NCBI GenBank assembly: GCA_947306425.1
Contig: CAMZGO010000003.1
Coordinates: 62,001 to 126,000 of the forward strand
Source of the DNA: an uncultured Elusimicrobia bacterium
Lineage (GTDB): Bacteria; Elusimicrobiota; Elusimicrobia; Elusimicrobiales; Elusimicrobiaceae
DNA length: 64,000 bases
Direction: 5' to 3'
Shown: positions 16,029 to 25,155 of the stretch, piece by piece
Position numbering within the stretch: the first letter of the stretch is position 1
Layout of the letters: every line of letters begins with the position of its first letter
Made by a program: the position numbers and the translations under genes
Notes under the pieces: model-generated
Databases searched by the model: none
What the model saw: only the letters and a program-made list of their open reading frames with translations
What the model was told of the DNA's origin: nothing

Positions 16029-18383
16029 CTATTTTAGGTTTAAATTTAACTTATTTAAAAGTATATTTACAAGTTCGCTTTCGCTCAATAATCCGTCTTT
16101 TATCATACGAAAAACGCTGTTTTGCGTACAATATAAATCAAGCGGCAAAGCAAACATTTCCGCAAAAGTTAAAAGTTCAATAATCTTGTTTACTCTATGT
16201 AAATCCTGCGGGTCTTGTTCAAGCATTTTTGTCAGACTTATTAACTTCTTGGTCAATATATGTTTTATTTCCCCTGTATCAAGTTGGGCTGATGTTTGTT
16301 TTAAATCTGTTATAAGTTGGGCTATTTTTGTTGTATCTAAATTATCTTTTGTTAATTCCTCTTTTAGTTCAAAATTAAGAACAAACTCAGCCAAATCTAA
16401 GAACAAGCGCGGCATAGGTAAATTTATATTTTTGATATGTTCTAACACGGTTCTTTCCTGCCGGAATAAATTAATATAATTGGTTTTTATGCGTTTTTTC
16501 GCTTTATCAATTATATTAGCAAGCAGACGGATTTGTTTATCTTTTGGCAGGTTAGATATGCCAATTTTTTCCACGAAGGACCCTTTAATCAAAGCAACAC
16601 ATTGGTTGTATTCACCGTAGGAAAAAAGTTCTTTAAGCTGTTCCAAATTATCTGTTTGTCCGTAAATTGCGCCGGCCACTATATCAGGCCCGCCTTGATG
16701 CAAAACTGCGAAACTTACAAGGCGCCTCTCCGTAGTCAAGCGGTTTACAAAAACCGCGCTTCCGCAAATTAATTTTACATGTTCTTGGCGCAAAACGTCA
16801 ATTTTATTTTCCTCAATATTATAAACGTATATTTTATCTTCAAATAAAATTTCGTCAAGTAAATAGGAAACAGCATAGTCAATGGCGGCTTTTCTGAGCC
16901 CCCTTGATATCGGCATAACTAAATCTTTGTACACTTTTGCCCCGTCTTTAAAATTGGGAATATTACTTGGTGCGAGGGTAAGTTGTTCCATGAAAGCGTT
17001 TTGTAAATCCTCCCCGGTTAAACTTTTATTATAACCGATAGCACGCTTAGCATAAGCCAGAATTTGTACTGTTTCAATACCGGAAATTTCATCAAAGAAC
17101 CAACCGCAGCTTGTGTACATTAATAGGGCATTTCTTTGCATCTCCATAAGTTTTAAAGCGGCTGGTTTATTCTCAAGGGCTTTTGTTGTTCCGTACGTTT
17201 GCAGAAATTTAACCATTTTAGAGTGGTCTAATAAAACAGAAATATAAGCATTTCTTGCCGCGTACATATCTTTGAAATATTCTTTTCCAAGTTTTTCAAA
17301 AGTAATTAATAGTTTGTCCCTTACAAAATCCAATGCTTTACGAAGCGGTGCGCGCCATGCTTGCTGCCATTCCCTGTGCATGCCGGAATTGCATCCGCAA
17401 TTTGAGCGCCAACGTTCAACACCGTGTGCACAACTCCAAGAAGTATTTTCCCTTATTTGTGCTTCAAATACAGGGGGGAACATTTCCAAATATTGCCCGT
17501 AAACGGTTAAGGTTGCAAGGTTGTTTCTCTCAACATAATTTAAACAATATGCTAAGGCCATGTCGGCAAATTTTTGGTGATGTCCGTAAGTTTCGCCGTC
17601 TGTCGCAATATGTACGAGCTGTTGGTCTTGTCTTGCATCAAAAGCGGAAAGCAGGCGTGCAGCAAAACGTTCTCCGCTTTTTAATGTATCTCCAAAAGCA
17701 ATACCTTGTGAAATCGGCCCGTCATAAAAAAACAAAGCAATTTTATTTCCTGAAGGCAGGTTACATAAATATGGTTTTTTGGGGTCTACTATGGCATTAC
17801 TTTCATCTTGCCACATTTGTGTTCCTATCTTTCGGGTTCTTGCGCATTGGCTTGGTGCCAAAATGGTAAATTTAATACCGTGTTTTGCAAGCAGTTCAAG
17901 GGTTTTTGTGTCTACAGCGGTTTCTGCAAGCCACATACCTTCAGGGCGGCGTTTAAAGCGTTTTTCAAAATCGGCAATGCCCCAAAGAATTTGTGTTTCT
18001 TTATCATTATCATTTGCCAAAGGCAAAATAATATGATTGTAAACTTGTGCTATTGCACTTCCATGCCCGCCGAAAAGTTGTTGGCTTTTTTTGTCTGCTT
18101 CTAAAAGGGCATTATAGGTTTCATTATCGTACTTTTCAAGCCAAGAAAGCAAAGTCGGCCCGAAGTTAAAACTTATTTTACTGTAATTGTTAACTATGTT
18201 AATAATCTGCTTTTGCGGGTTTAATATTCTGGCAAAAGCATTCGCGCGATAGCATTCTGCGTCTATGCGCTCATTCCAATTTCTATGAGGTCGTGCGGTT
18301 TCCTGTATTTCAATTTCATCTAACCAAGGATTTTCGCGGGGGGGCTGGTAGAAATGCCCATGTATGCATAAATATCTTTCCAT
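16029..18383 (-). CDS. Glycoside hydrolase family 57 / DUF3536 protein
   Basis: A large cytoplasmic protein (784 residues, no signal peptide). The N-terminal GH57 barrel begins YLCIHGHFYQPPRENPW, the His-x-His motif typical of the family. The nucleophile candidate is Glu154 in EGMWLAETAVD, and the acid motif is IATDGETYGHH (about residue 258). GYF-type loops (CAHGVERWRSNCGCNSG) and a long helical C-terminal domain match DUF3536. GH57 enzymes act on alpha-glucans such as glycogen (amylase, branching or transglucosylase activity). The specific activity cannot be assigned. It is probably the first gene of the operon with nfnB; a divergent promoter region faces phoH. Confidence 0.85.
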   Translation of the reverse strand: MERYLCIHGHFYQPPRENPWLDEIEIQETARPHRNWNERIDAECYRANAFARILNPQKQIINIVNNYSKISFNFGPTLLSWLEKYDNETYNALLEADKKSQQLFGGHGSAIAQVYNHIILPLANDNDKETQILWGIADFEKRFKRRPEGMWLAETAVDTKTLELLAKHGIKFTILAPSQCARTRKIGTQMWQDESNAIVDPKKPYLCNLPSGNKIALFFYDGPISQGIAFGDTLKSGERFAARLLSAFDARQDQQLVHIATDGETYGHHQKFADMALAYCLNYVERNNLATLTVYGQYLEMFPPVFEAQIRENTSWSCAHGVERWRSNCGCNSGMHREWQQAWRAPLRKALDFVRDKLLITFEKLGKEYFKDMYAARNAYISVLLDHSKMVKFLQTYGTTKALENKPAALKLMEMQRNALLMYTSCGWFFDEISGIETVQILAYAKRAIGYNKSLTGEDLQNAFMEQLTLAPSNIPNFKDGAKVYKDLVMPISRGLRKAAIDYAVSYLLDEILFEDKIYVYNIEENKIDVLRQEHVKLICGSAVFVNRLTTERRLVSFAVLHQGGPDIVAGAIYGQTDNLEQLKELFSYGEYNQCVALIKGSFVEKIGISNLPKDKQIRLLANIIDKAKKRIKTNYINLFRQERTVLEHIKNINLPMPRLFLDLAEFVLNFELKEELTKDNLDTTKIAQLITDLKQTSAQLDTGEIKHILTKKLISLTKMLEQDPQDLHRVNKIIELLTFAEMFALPLDLYCTQNSVFRMIKDGLLSESELVNILLNKLNLNLK

Positions 18384-18441
18384 ACTAATATGCTACAATA
18401 TGTTTAGGTCTTAAGCAAGTAAAATTTATTTTGGAGGCATT

Positions 18442-19758
18442 ATGAAAAAGTATTATATTCTGGACACCAATGTTTTATTGCATGATCCCCATGCTATTGA
18501 ACAGTTTGGTGATAACGATATCATCATTCCCATGGTAGTAATTGAGGAACTTGATAATTTTAAAACATCCTCTGATGAAAGAGGTAAAAATGCACGTTTA
18601 GTTTCAAGGGAACTTGATGCTTTGAGGCAGAAAGGGAAACTCGGCAAAGGAATAAAACTTGAAAACGGCGGTGTGCTGAAAGTAGAATTTCCTAAGGAAA
18701 ACAAGCTTCCTTCGCAAATCTCTTTCCATAAAGCAGATAATGAAATTTTGAATGTGGCTTATTCCTACTTTAGAGAACAGGAAAATAAGACTGCAAAAAA
18801 GCCGGTAATAATTGTTTCAAAAGATACCAATCTTCGTATTAAAGCGGAAGCAATAGGTGTTGAAGCGCAGGATTATAATGCTGATAAAATTAAATATAAT
18901 GAACTCTATCTTGGTACGGAAGAAATTGAGGTTCCTTCAACTAAAATAGATGAGTTTTATGCAAAAAAAGAACTTTCACTAAAAGGGAAATACTATCCCA
19001 ATGAATTTTTAATTTTAAAAAGTGATGACGGCACCAAAAAATCTGCGGTAGGGCGTGTAACACTTGATTCTAAACTATTGAAACCTCTCTCAGTACAAGA
19101 GCCTATGGCTTGGGGTATAAAACCACTGAACAAGGAACAACGCTTTGCTATGGAACTATTGCTTGATGACAGAATTGACCTTGTTACTTTGGTTGGTTCA
19201 GCCGGAACAGGCAAGACTTTGATTACGCTAGCTACCGGTTTAAAAAGAACTTTTGATGATGAAAATTACCGCCGTTTACTTGTGTGCAGGCCTATTGTTC
19301 CCGTTGGGCGTGACCTTGGTTTTTTACCGGGTACTATGGAAGAAAAACTTGATGCCTGGATGGGCGCAATTTATGATAATTTAAGTTTTCTTGCCGGTAA
19401 AAAGAATCCTGAGGAAGGGGAAGAAGAAGTTAGATACCTCACAAGCAGCGGTAAACTTGAAATTGCCTCCGTATCTCATATTCGCGGGCGCACTTTGCCA
19501 AAGCAATATATGATTGTAGATGATGCACAAAATTTAACCCCGCATGAAATTAAGACAATCTTATCGCGTGCCGGTGAAGGTACAAAAGTTGTTGTTACGG
19601 GGGACCCTTACCAAATAGATACACCTTATTTGGACAGCGAATCAAACGGTTTAACTTACTTAGTTGAACGTTTTAAGGGTCAAAAAAATTACGGGCATAT
19701 AACTTTCACTAAAACAGAAAGGAGTGCCTTGGCTGATTTGGCGGGAAAACTCCTCTAA
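18442..19758 (+). CDS. PIN-PhoH family ATPase (PhoH2-like)
   Basis: A 438-residue fusion of an N-terminal PIN ribonuclease domain (YYILDTNVLLHDP, acidic residues D8 and later VSKDTNLR) and a C-terminal PhoH ATPase with Walker A GSAGTGKT (about residues 251-258), Walker B IVDDAQN and the VVTGDPYQID motif. PhoH2-type proteins unwind and cleave RNA. The start ATG 18442 has TGGAGG seven bases upstream. It is divergent from the GH57 gene and followed by a strong terminator, so monocistronic. Confidence 0.92.
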   Translation: MKKYYILDTNVLLHDPHAIEQFGDNDIIIPMVVIEELDNFKTSSDERGKNARLVSRELDALRQKGKLGKGIKLENGGVLKVEFPKENKLPSQISFHKADNEILNVAYSYFREQENKTAKKPVIIVSKDTNLRIKAEAIGVEAQDYNADKIKYNELYLGTEEIEVPSTKIDEFYAKKELSLKGKYYPNEFLILKSDDGTKKSAVGRVTLDSKLLKPLSVQEPMAWGIKPLNKEQRFAMELLLDDRIDLVTLVGSAGTGKTLITLATGLKRTFDDENYRRLLVCRPIVPVGRDLGFLPGTMEEKLDAWMGAIYDNLSFLAGKKNPEEGEEEVRYLTSSGKLEIASVSHIRGRTLPKQYMIVDDAQNLTPHEIKTILSRAGEGTKVVVTGDPYQIDTPYLDSESNGLTYLVERFKGQKNYGHITFTKTERSALADLAGKLL

Positions 19759-19798
19759 AACCGCTAAATTTAAACTACAAATTAACAAGCAGTACACA

Positions 19799-19836
19799 AC
19801 CTGTCCACAGTTTAATAACTGTGGACAGGTCTTTTA
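19799..19836 (+). terminator. Intrinsic terminator after the PIN-PhoH gene
   Basis: A perfect 13-bp stem, CCTGTCCACAGTT-TAAT-AACTGTGGACAGG, is followed by TCTTTTATC. It closes the phoH transcription unit. Confidence 0.85.
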
Positions 19837-19895
19837 TCTACCGACGATAAAATGACTTGTTAATAACTTTGTCAATAGCAATTTATCCTCGTGAT

Positions 19896-19988
19896 TTTAC
19901 ATTTTGCCAAAAGTTATGCTACAATTTACTTACTTACACAAGAAGCAGTGTTAAAATTGCCCTAATTCCTGGGGCAAAATGCCGCTTC
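19896..19988 (+). promoter_or_regulatory. nrdD promoter and structured leader
   Basis: Promoter TTTACA (19896-19901), 18-base spacer, TACAAT (19920-19925). The short leader can fold: an outer GAAGC (19942-19946) with GCTTC (19984-19988), and an inner TTGCCC (19957-19962) with GGGCAA (19972-19977). There is no T run, so it is not a terminator. I see no clear NrdR-box pair. It may be a leader that affects translation of nrdD. Confidence 0.45.
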
Positions 19989-20013
19989 AAAAATTAAAAC
20001 AGAGGCACAAATT

Positions 20014-22074
20014 ATGCAAAACAATGAAATTGTTCTTAAAGTTGTAAAGCGCGATGGTTCTACGCAGCCGTTTGAGTCAAAAAAGATTACCAATGCCATT
20101 TTGAAAGCCGGTCAAAGTACCGGGGAATTTGATGCGGAAACCGCAAAAAAACTAACTATTCGCGCAATTAATATAATCCAGCAACTTTATTCCGAAGTTA
20201 CCCCGAGTGTTGAAAATATTCAGGATATAGTTGAAGATGTTTTGCTTACTTCAAGTTTCCATAAAACTGCTAAAGCCTATATTTTGTACAGGGATCAAAG
20301 GGCAAAAGTTAGGGAAATTTCATCAAAGTTTAATGTGGAACTTGTGGATCAATATTTGCAGCGTCTGGACTGGCAAGTTAACGAAAACAGTAATATGGGT
20401 TATTCTTTGCAGGGGTTAAATAACTATGTTTCATCGGAAATAACCAAAATTTATTGGCTTAATAAAATTTATCCGGAAAAGGTAAAAAATATGCATTTGT
20501 CCGGTGATTTTCATTTGCATGATTTGGGTTTGTTGGGCGCTTATTGTGTCGGTTGGGATTTGCAGGATTTGCTTATCAGCGGTTTTAAAGGGGTTGTAGG
20601 TAAAGCGGAATCCCGCCCTGCAAAGCATTTCAGAACTGCATTAGGGCAGGTAGTAAACTTTTTCTACACTTTACAAGGGGAAAGTGCCGGTGCCCAGGCT
20701 TTCTCAAATTTTGATACTTTGCTTGCCCCGTTTATTGCTTATGATGATTTGAGTTATGCTGAAGTTAAACAAGCCTTGCAGGAGTTTTTATTTAATGTAA
20801 ATGTGCCTACTAGGGTTGGTTTCCAAACACCTTTTACAAATGTTACGCTTGACTTAAACGTTCCTTCTTATTATAAAAATCAGGGGGTAATTATCGGGGG
20901 GAAAATTCAAGACAGAAAGTATGGCGAGTTTCAAAAAGAAATGGATATGTTCAACAAAGCATTTTTGGAACTGATGCTTGATGGCGATGCAAAGGGCAGG
21001 GTATTTACTTTTCCTATACCCACCTATAATATAACTAAAGATTTTGATTGGGATAATCCCTCTTATCAACCTCTTTGGGATATTACGGCAAAATATGGTA
21101 TTCCTTACTTTGCAAACTTTGTTAATTCCGATATGAACCCTGAAGATGCACGTTCCATGTGCTGCCGTTTGCGCATAGATAACAGGGAACTTAACAGAAG
21201 GGGGGGCGGTTTGTTCGGTTCAGCTCCTTTGACGGGTTCTATCGGCGTGGTAACCATAAATATGCCGCGTCTTGGTTATATATCTTCTAACGAAGAAGAA
21301 TTTTTTAAGAATTTAACTGATCGTATGGAAACGGCCAAACTCAGTTTAGAAATCAAACGCAAGGTAATTGAAAGGTTTACCGCTGCGAATTTGTACCCGT
21401 ACATGAGTTTTTACTTAAGAAGTGTAAAACAACGTTTTAACGAATATTGGAAGAATCATTTTTCCACCATCGGTATTGTAGGATTAAATGAATGTTGCTT
21501 GAACTTGTTTGGGGAAAATATCGGCACTGAAAAAGGCAGGGCCTTTGGCGTAAAAGTTATGAACTTTATGCGCGCAAAACTTATTGAATTCCAAAAAGAA
21601 ACCGGTAATAATTATAATTTAGAAGCAACACCGGCGGAAGGAACTTCTTACCGTTTAGCAAAACTTGATAGAGAACAATATCCTAATATCATTGTTTCCG
21701 ATAATGATCAAGCCAATGCCGGCCGCCCTCCTTTTTATACAAATTCCAGCCAATTGCCTGTTAATTTTACGGATGATATCTTTGAGTTGCTTGATTTACA
21801 GGACGAAATACAATCAAAATATACCGGAGGAACGGTACTTCACATTTTTATGGGCGAAAGGATTAAAGATACCGAAGCCCTTAAAAAATTCATTCGGAAA
21901 GTTTGCGAAGGTTATCAACTTCCGTACTTTTCCATCACGCCTACTTTCAGCGTATGCCCCAAGTGCGGGTATATAGAAGGGGAACATTTTGAGTGCCCCA
22001 AATGTAAGGCGGAAAAAATAGAAGCAATAGAAAAACAAATTGCTTTGTTAGAGGAGCAGTTGTACAGTAAATAA
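20014..22074 (+). CDS. nrdD: Anaerobic ribonucleoside-triphosphate reductase, large part without the glycyl-radical site
   Basis: A 686-residue class III reductase that makes deoxynucleotides without oxygen. The N-terminal ATP-cone (VVKRDGSTQPFESKKITNAI, about residues 8-90) is the allosteric domain. The barrel contains NVPTRVGFQTPFTNVT, SMCCRLRIDNREL and GLNECCLN with the active-site cysteines. Near the end is the Cys4 zinc site CPKCGY...CPKC. A normal NrdD continues from there to RVxGY, which holds the glycyl radical. Here the protein ends in a helical tail (EKQIALLEEQLYSK) and the radical motif is on the next, separate gene. Start ATG 20014; the preceding GAGGC is a modest site. Confidence 0.95.
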   Translation: MQNNEIVLKVVKRDGSTQPFESKKITNAILKAGQSTGEFDAETAKKLTIRAINIIQQLYSEVTPSVENIQDIVEDVLLTSSFHKTAKAYILYRDQRAKVREISSKFNVELVDQYLQRLDWQVNENSNMGYSLQGLNNYVSSEITKIYWLNKIYPEKVKNMHLSGDFHLHDLGLLGAYCVGWDLQDLLISGFKGVVGKAESRPAKHFRTALGQVVNFFYTLQGESAGAQAFSNFDTLLAPFIAYDDLSYAEVKQALQEFLFNVNVPTRVGFQTPFTNVTLDLNVPSYYKNQGVIIGGKIQDRKYGEFQKEMDMFNKAFLELMLDGDAKGRVFTFPIPTYNITKDFDWDNPSYQPLWDITAKYGIPYFANFVNSDMNPEDARSMCCRLRIDNRELNRRGGGLFGSAPLTGSIGVVTINMPRLGYISSNEEEFFKNLTDRMETAKLSLEIKRKVIERFTAANLYPYMSFYLRSVKQRFNEYWKNHFSTIGIVGLNECCLNLFGENIGTEKGRAFGVKVMNFMRAKLIEFQKETGNNYNLEATPAEGTSYRLAKLDREQYPNIIVSDNDQANAGRPPFYTNSSQLPVNFTDDIFELLDLQDEIQSKYTGGTVLHIFMGERIKDTEALKKFIRKVCEGYQLPYFSITPTFSVCPKCGYIEGEHFECPKCKAEKIEAIEKQIALLEEQLYSK

Positions 22075-22182
22075 TTTTTCTATCGTTTTGTCAATAGGAA
22101 AAAGGACCTATTTTAAATTGGGTCTTGAACAATGCAAAATAATTTGCGAAAATAAAAGTAAATAAACAATTTGGAGGTTGCT

Positions 22183-22407
22183 ATGACAGCACAAGAAAGA
22201 ACAAATATTGAAAACAAAATCACGGAACTTAAAAATGCCAAGGAAAATACAAAAGGTACTAACTGTGAAGTTTACTCAAGAGTAGTCGGTTATTTAAGAC
22301 CGGTTCAAAATTGGAATAAAGGCAAAAAAGAAGAATTTGCCATGCGCAAAAATATTAAAATGGCCGGAACTTGCAATTGCGGTTGCGAATGCGAAAGCGA
22401 TAAATAA
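22183..22407 (+). CDS. Separate glycyl-radical domain of class III ribonucleotide reductase
   Basis: A 74-residue protein. After about 27 residues it reads CEVYSRVVGYLRPVQNWNKG, the C-terminal glycyl-radical segment of NrdD; the radical Gly is residue 36 in RVVGY, followed by KKEEFAMR. It ends in a Cys-rich tail (CNCGCECE). GGAGG lies just upstream of ATG 22183; an in-frame TTG at 22171 is part of that Shine-Dalgarno and is not the start. The gene is 108 bases after nrdD and 30 bases before nrdG, so nrdD, radical domain and activase are adjacent. It presumably docks onto the large protein as YfiD does for pyruvate formate-lyase. The docking is inference; the motif split is seen. Confidence 0.9.
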   Translation: MTAQERTNIENKITELKNAKENTKGTNCEVYSRVVGYLRPVQNWNKGKKEEFAMRKNIKMAGTCNCGCECESDK

Positions 22408-22437
22408 TTTCTGTAGTAAAAAAGAAGGCGTTTTGTA

Positions 22438-23055
22438 GTGAAAATAGGCGGACTTTTAAAGTTTTCCATGATAGATTTTCCGGGTTATATTTCGGCAATT
22501 GTCTTTACCCAGGGATGTAACATTAGGTGTAGGTATTGCCATAACCCGGAACTTTTACCTGTGCAGACAGAAACTGATTATAGCACAGAGGAGATATTAT
22601 TCTATTTGGAAAAACGTAAAAATTGTTTAGAAGGGCTTGTAATTACCGGAGGGGAGCCGACCTTGCAACCGGATCTTAAAGATTTTATTATTAAGGTCAA
22701 GGCCTTGGGATACAAAATCAAAATTGATACTAATGGTACTAATCCCGGAGTAATAAAGGAATTATTAGACAATAGATTGGCAGATTTTATCGCTATGGAT
22801 ATTAAGGCCCCGTTTGAAAAATATTCTATGATATGCGGCCCTGTAAATATTGATAAAATTAAGGAATCAATGTCCCTAATTATCAACAGCGGTATTCCAT
22901 ATCAATTTAGGACTACTTATGATAAAGAAATCCTAAATGACGCAGATATTGAGGCCATTAAAGCAATGTGCCCTGATATAAGCAAATTTAAACTTCAAGA
23001 GTGCTTACCTGTAAAAGAAATAAAACCGGCTTTAAAATTGGAGCATGCAATTTAA
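22438..23055 (+). CDS. nrdG: Anaerobic ribonucleotide reductase activating protein (radical SAM)
   Basis: A 205-residue radical-SAM activase. The [4Fe-4S] motif is CNIRCRYC (Cys27, Cys31, Cys34), preceded by VFTQG. The glycine-rich SAM-binding TGGEPTLQPDL follows at about residue 67, with KIDTNGTNP further on. It generates the glycyl radical on the reductase, here on the separate 74-residue protein. GTG 22438 is the start, with AAGAAGG about ten bases upstream. Its stop overlaps the ATG of the next gene (TAATG), so translation of lpd is probably coupled. Confidence 0.92.
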   Translation: MKIGGLLKFSMIDFPGYISAIVFTQGCNIRCRYCHNPELLPVQTETDYSTEEILFYLEKRKNCLEGLVITGGEPTLQPDLKDFIIKVKALGYKIKIDTNGTNPGVIKELLDNRLADFIAMDIKAPFEKYSMICGPVNIDKIKESMSLIINSGIPYQFRTTYDKEILNDADIEAIKAMCPDISKFKLQECLPVKEIKPALKLEHAI

Positions 23056-24404
23056 TGAAAAATATTGCAATAATCGGTGCTGGTCCCGCAGGGTTTCCTT
23101 GCGCTTTAAAAGCAGCACGGCTTGGCGCTAATGTTACTTTAATTGAAAGAGGGGAATTAGGCGGTGTATGCCTAAATTGCGGTTGTATACCTTCTAAGGC
23201 CCTACTTGCAGGGGCACATAGTTTCGCAAAAGTAAAGGAACTTAAAGAATATTCTTTAAACCCGGCATTAGGGGACGAGTATTTTAGCAGTCTGTCTTTT
23301 GCTAAACTTCAAGAACACAGGCAAGCAACAATTTTAAAATTACGTTCAGGCATTTTGAAAATGCTTGAAGCCGCAAAAGTAAACTTAATTAAGGGGCAGG
23401 CAAAGTTTTTTTCCCCTAATACTCTTGATGTCAATGGCCAAAGTTTAACTTTTGATGATATTATTATTGCCACCGGTTCTCGGGCTTTTTTACCGAAACA
23501 ATTTGAAAGTATAAAAGAAAAAATTTACGATAATTCTACTATTTTTAATCTGGAAAATTTGCCTTCAACTTTGGCAATTCTTGGCGGGGGGGTTATTGCT
23601 TGTGAGTTCGCTTGTTTAATGCAGGCACTTGGAGTGCAGGTAACAATCATTGAAATGCAACAGGATATTTTGCCTAGAGAGGAAGAAACCATACGCCGAA
23701 CTTTAAAACAAATACTTGTAAAGCGCGGAGTTCAAATTTTCGTGGGAACAGCGGCAAAAGAAATAAAAATAAGTGATAATCAAAAAACTATTTTACTTGA
23801 TAACGGCAAAGAGATTGTTTGTCAGGAAATTTTAGCGGCTTTGGGCCGTAGTCCCAATGTAGAAAATCTTAATTTAGAAGCTGCCGGTATTACTTTGCCA
23901 TTAAAAGTAAATCCCGGGACGCTAGAAATAGCACCCCACATTTATGCTATAGGGGATGTAAATAATATATGCCAGCTTGCCCACGCAGCAACTGCACAAG
24001 GGGAAGTTGTTGCCGGCCGTATTATGGGGCAAGAAAAAATCTATGATAACGATTTGATACCCTCTGTTATTTATACCTGGCCGGAAGCAGCCAATATCGG
24101 CTTAAGTATAACCGAAGCGCGTTCAAAAGGGTTTGAAGCAGTATTAAAAAAGACCTTTCTTTTGGGAAACGGACGCGCCCTTGCGCAAAAGGATAGTGAG
24201 GGTTTTACTCAACTTGTTGAGGACTCAAAAACCGGGAAATTACTTGGTGCACAAATAATTGCACCAAATGCAGGCGAGATAATACATATCGCCTTGCTTG
24301 CAATCAAAACCGGTTTAACGGTTAAAGAACTTGAAGAAACAGTTTTCGCCCATCCTACAATTTCAGAAACAATAAAAGAGGCCGCCCAAAAGAGCGGCCG
24401 CTGA
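23055..24404 (+). CDS. lpdA: Dihydrolipoamide dehydrogenase-like flavoprotein disulfide reductase
   Basis: A 449-residue enzyme from ATG 23055, which overlaps the nrdG stop as TAATG; a longer frame from 23001 would sit inside nrdG and is rejected. N-terminal FAD fold IAIIGAGPAGFPCA, redox-active disulfide GGVCLNCGCIPSK (Cys39 and Cys44, with an extra Cys42 where Val is usual), NAD fold ILGGGVIACEFA, second FAD motif IYAIGDVN, and the C-terminal His-Glu active site FAHPTISETIKEA. The family oxidises dihydrolipoyl groups; no 2-oxoacid or glycine-cleavage genes are next to it. Coupling to nrdG suggests a possible reductant role, which is only inference. Confidence 0.9.
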   Translation: MKNIAIIGAGPAGFPCALKAARLGANVTLIERGELGGVCLNCGCIPSKALLAGAHSFAKVKELKEYSLNPALGDEYFSSLSFAKLQEHRQATILKLRSGILKMLEAAKVNLIKGQAKFFSPNTLDVNGQSLTFDDIIIATGSRAFLPKQFESIKEKIYDNSTIFNLENLPSTLAILGGGVIACEFACLMQALGVQVTIIEMQQDILPREEETIRRTLKQILVKRGVQIFVGTAAKEIKISDNQKTILLDNGKEIVCQEILAALGRSPNVENLNLEAAGITLPLKVNPGTLEIAPHIYAIGDVNNICQLAHAATAQGEVVAGRIMGQEKIYDNDLIPSVIYTWPEAANIGLSITEARSKGFEAVLKKTFLLGNGRALAQKDSEGFTQLVEDSKTGKLLGAQIIAPNAGEIIHIALLAIKTGLTVKELEETVFAHPTISETIKEAAQKSGR

Positions 24405-24444
24405 TATATATTCATTCAATACTTTTTCTAGAATTTTTACATAA

Positions 24445-25125
24445 TTATTGCTGTGTTACGGTATTACAGGCCAATGCGATATACTCTGTTGATCCTACCT
24501 TGACTTTTTGCCAGTAATAATTATTGGGGCATTTTGGAACTTGCATACCAAATATATATAAGTCATTTACTTGTAAAGAATTGTTCGCATAAATGGAGTA
24601 CATATCCCGCACTTTGATATTCAGAGTGGGGCTTTTAGAAGCAGACATAAAGTTAAGATTTTGTACCTGTATTTGCGAAGAAGTATCCGCATTTATCGTT
24701 TTTGTTAGAGACAAACTGCCGCCGGACATATTCACTGTATGGTAGGTAAGAGAATTAGTTTGTGGAGAGGGCGGAGGCTCAGGGGTGGATCTGTTATTTG
24801 GCGGGTTACTTGGAGTAGTTACAGAGGCATTATAACTAGATTCGTCTTGATTGGATAATAAAGCGGCCGAAGCATTTTGGTGCATAACTTTTAAAGTATT
24901 AATAAGTAAACGCGAATCGGCTGCTACATTGATATCTAAAATAGAACCGTAACTTTGAACATTAAAAGTGTCCGTTTTTAACTTATTTATTTTTACATTA
25001 TCTTTGACAATCAAATTGTTGTAGTAACCGGAAGCAGAAGGAATATAAGCGACTTCTTCTACTGTTACCTGAGAATTTAAAACAATTGCCGAAAATAAAA
25101 AAACGACAAATACAAAATATTTCAT
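24445..25125 (-). CDS. Hypothetical secreted protein with proline-rich linker
   Basis: A 226-residue protein with an N-terminal signal peptide (MKYFVFVVFLFSAIVLNSQV). The remainder is rich in Asn, Ser and Val strands in a repetitive NLIVKDNVKINKLK / INTLKVMHQN / QVQNLNFMSA style suggestive of a beta-helix or fibre. A Pro/Ser linker lies at about residues 112-128. It ends YWQKVKVGSTEYIALACNTV, which recalls the C-terminal tails of some surface proteins. I do not recognise the family. It sits downstream of the GH3 gene with about 30 bases between, and has its own GGAGG ribosome-binding site. Confidence 0.6.
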   Translation of the reverse strand: MKYFVFVVFLFSAIVLNSQVTVEEVAYIPSASGYYNNLIVKDNVKINKLKTDTFNVQSYGSILDINVAADSRLLINTLKVMHQNASAALLSNQDESSYNASVTTPSNPPNNRSTPEPPPSPQTNSLTYHTVNMSGGSLSLTKTINADTSSQIQVQNLNFMSASKSPTLNIKVRDMYSIYANNSLQVNDLYIFGMQVPKCPNNYYWQKVKVGSTEYIALACNTVTQQ

Positions 25126-25155
25126 AATACCTCCGTATCATATTATTATAACTAT

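Noticed and set aside
22171-22182. TTG start for the glycyl-radical protein
   Set aside because: TTGGAGG is the Shine-Dalgarno for ATG 22183.
22075-22182. Frameshift or intron splitting nrdD
   Set aside because: The two proteins do not join by a simple shift: over 100 non-coding bases, new tails at both ends and a fresh ribosome-binding site separate them.
23001-23054. Longer N-terminus of the lipoamide dehydrogenase
   Set aside because: The extension lies inside nrdG; ATG 23055 starts directly at the FAD-binding strand and forms a TAATG coupling.
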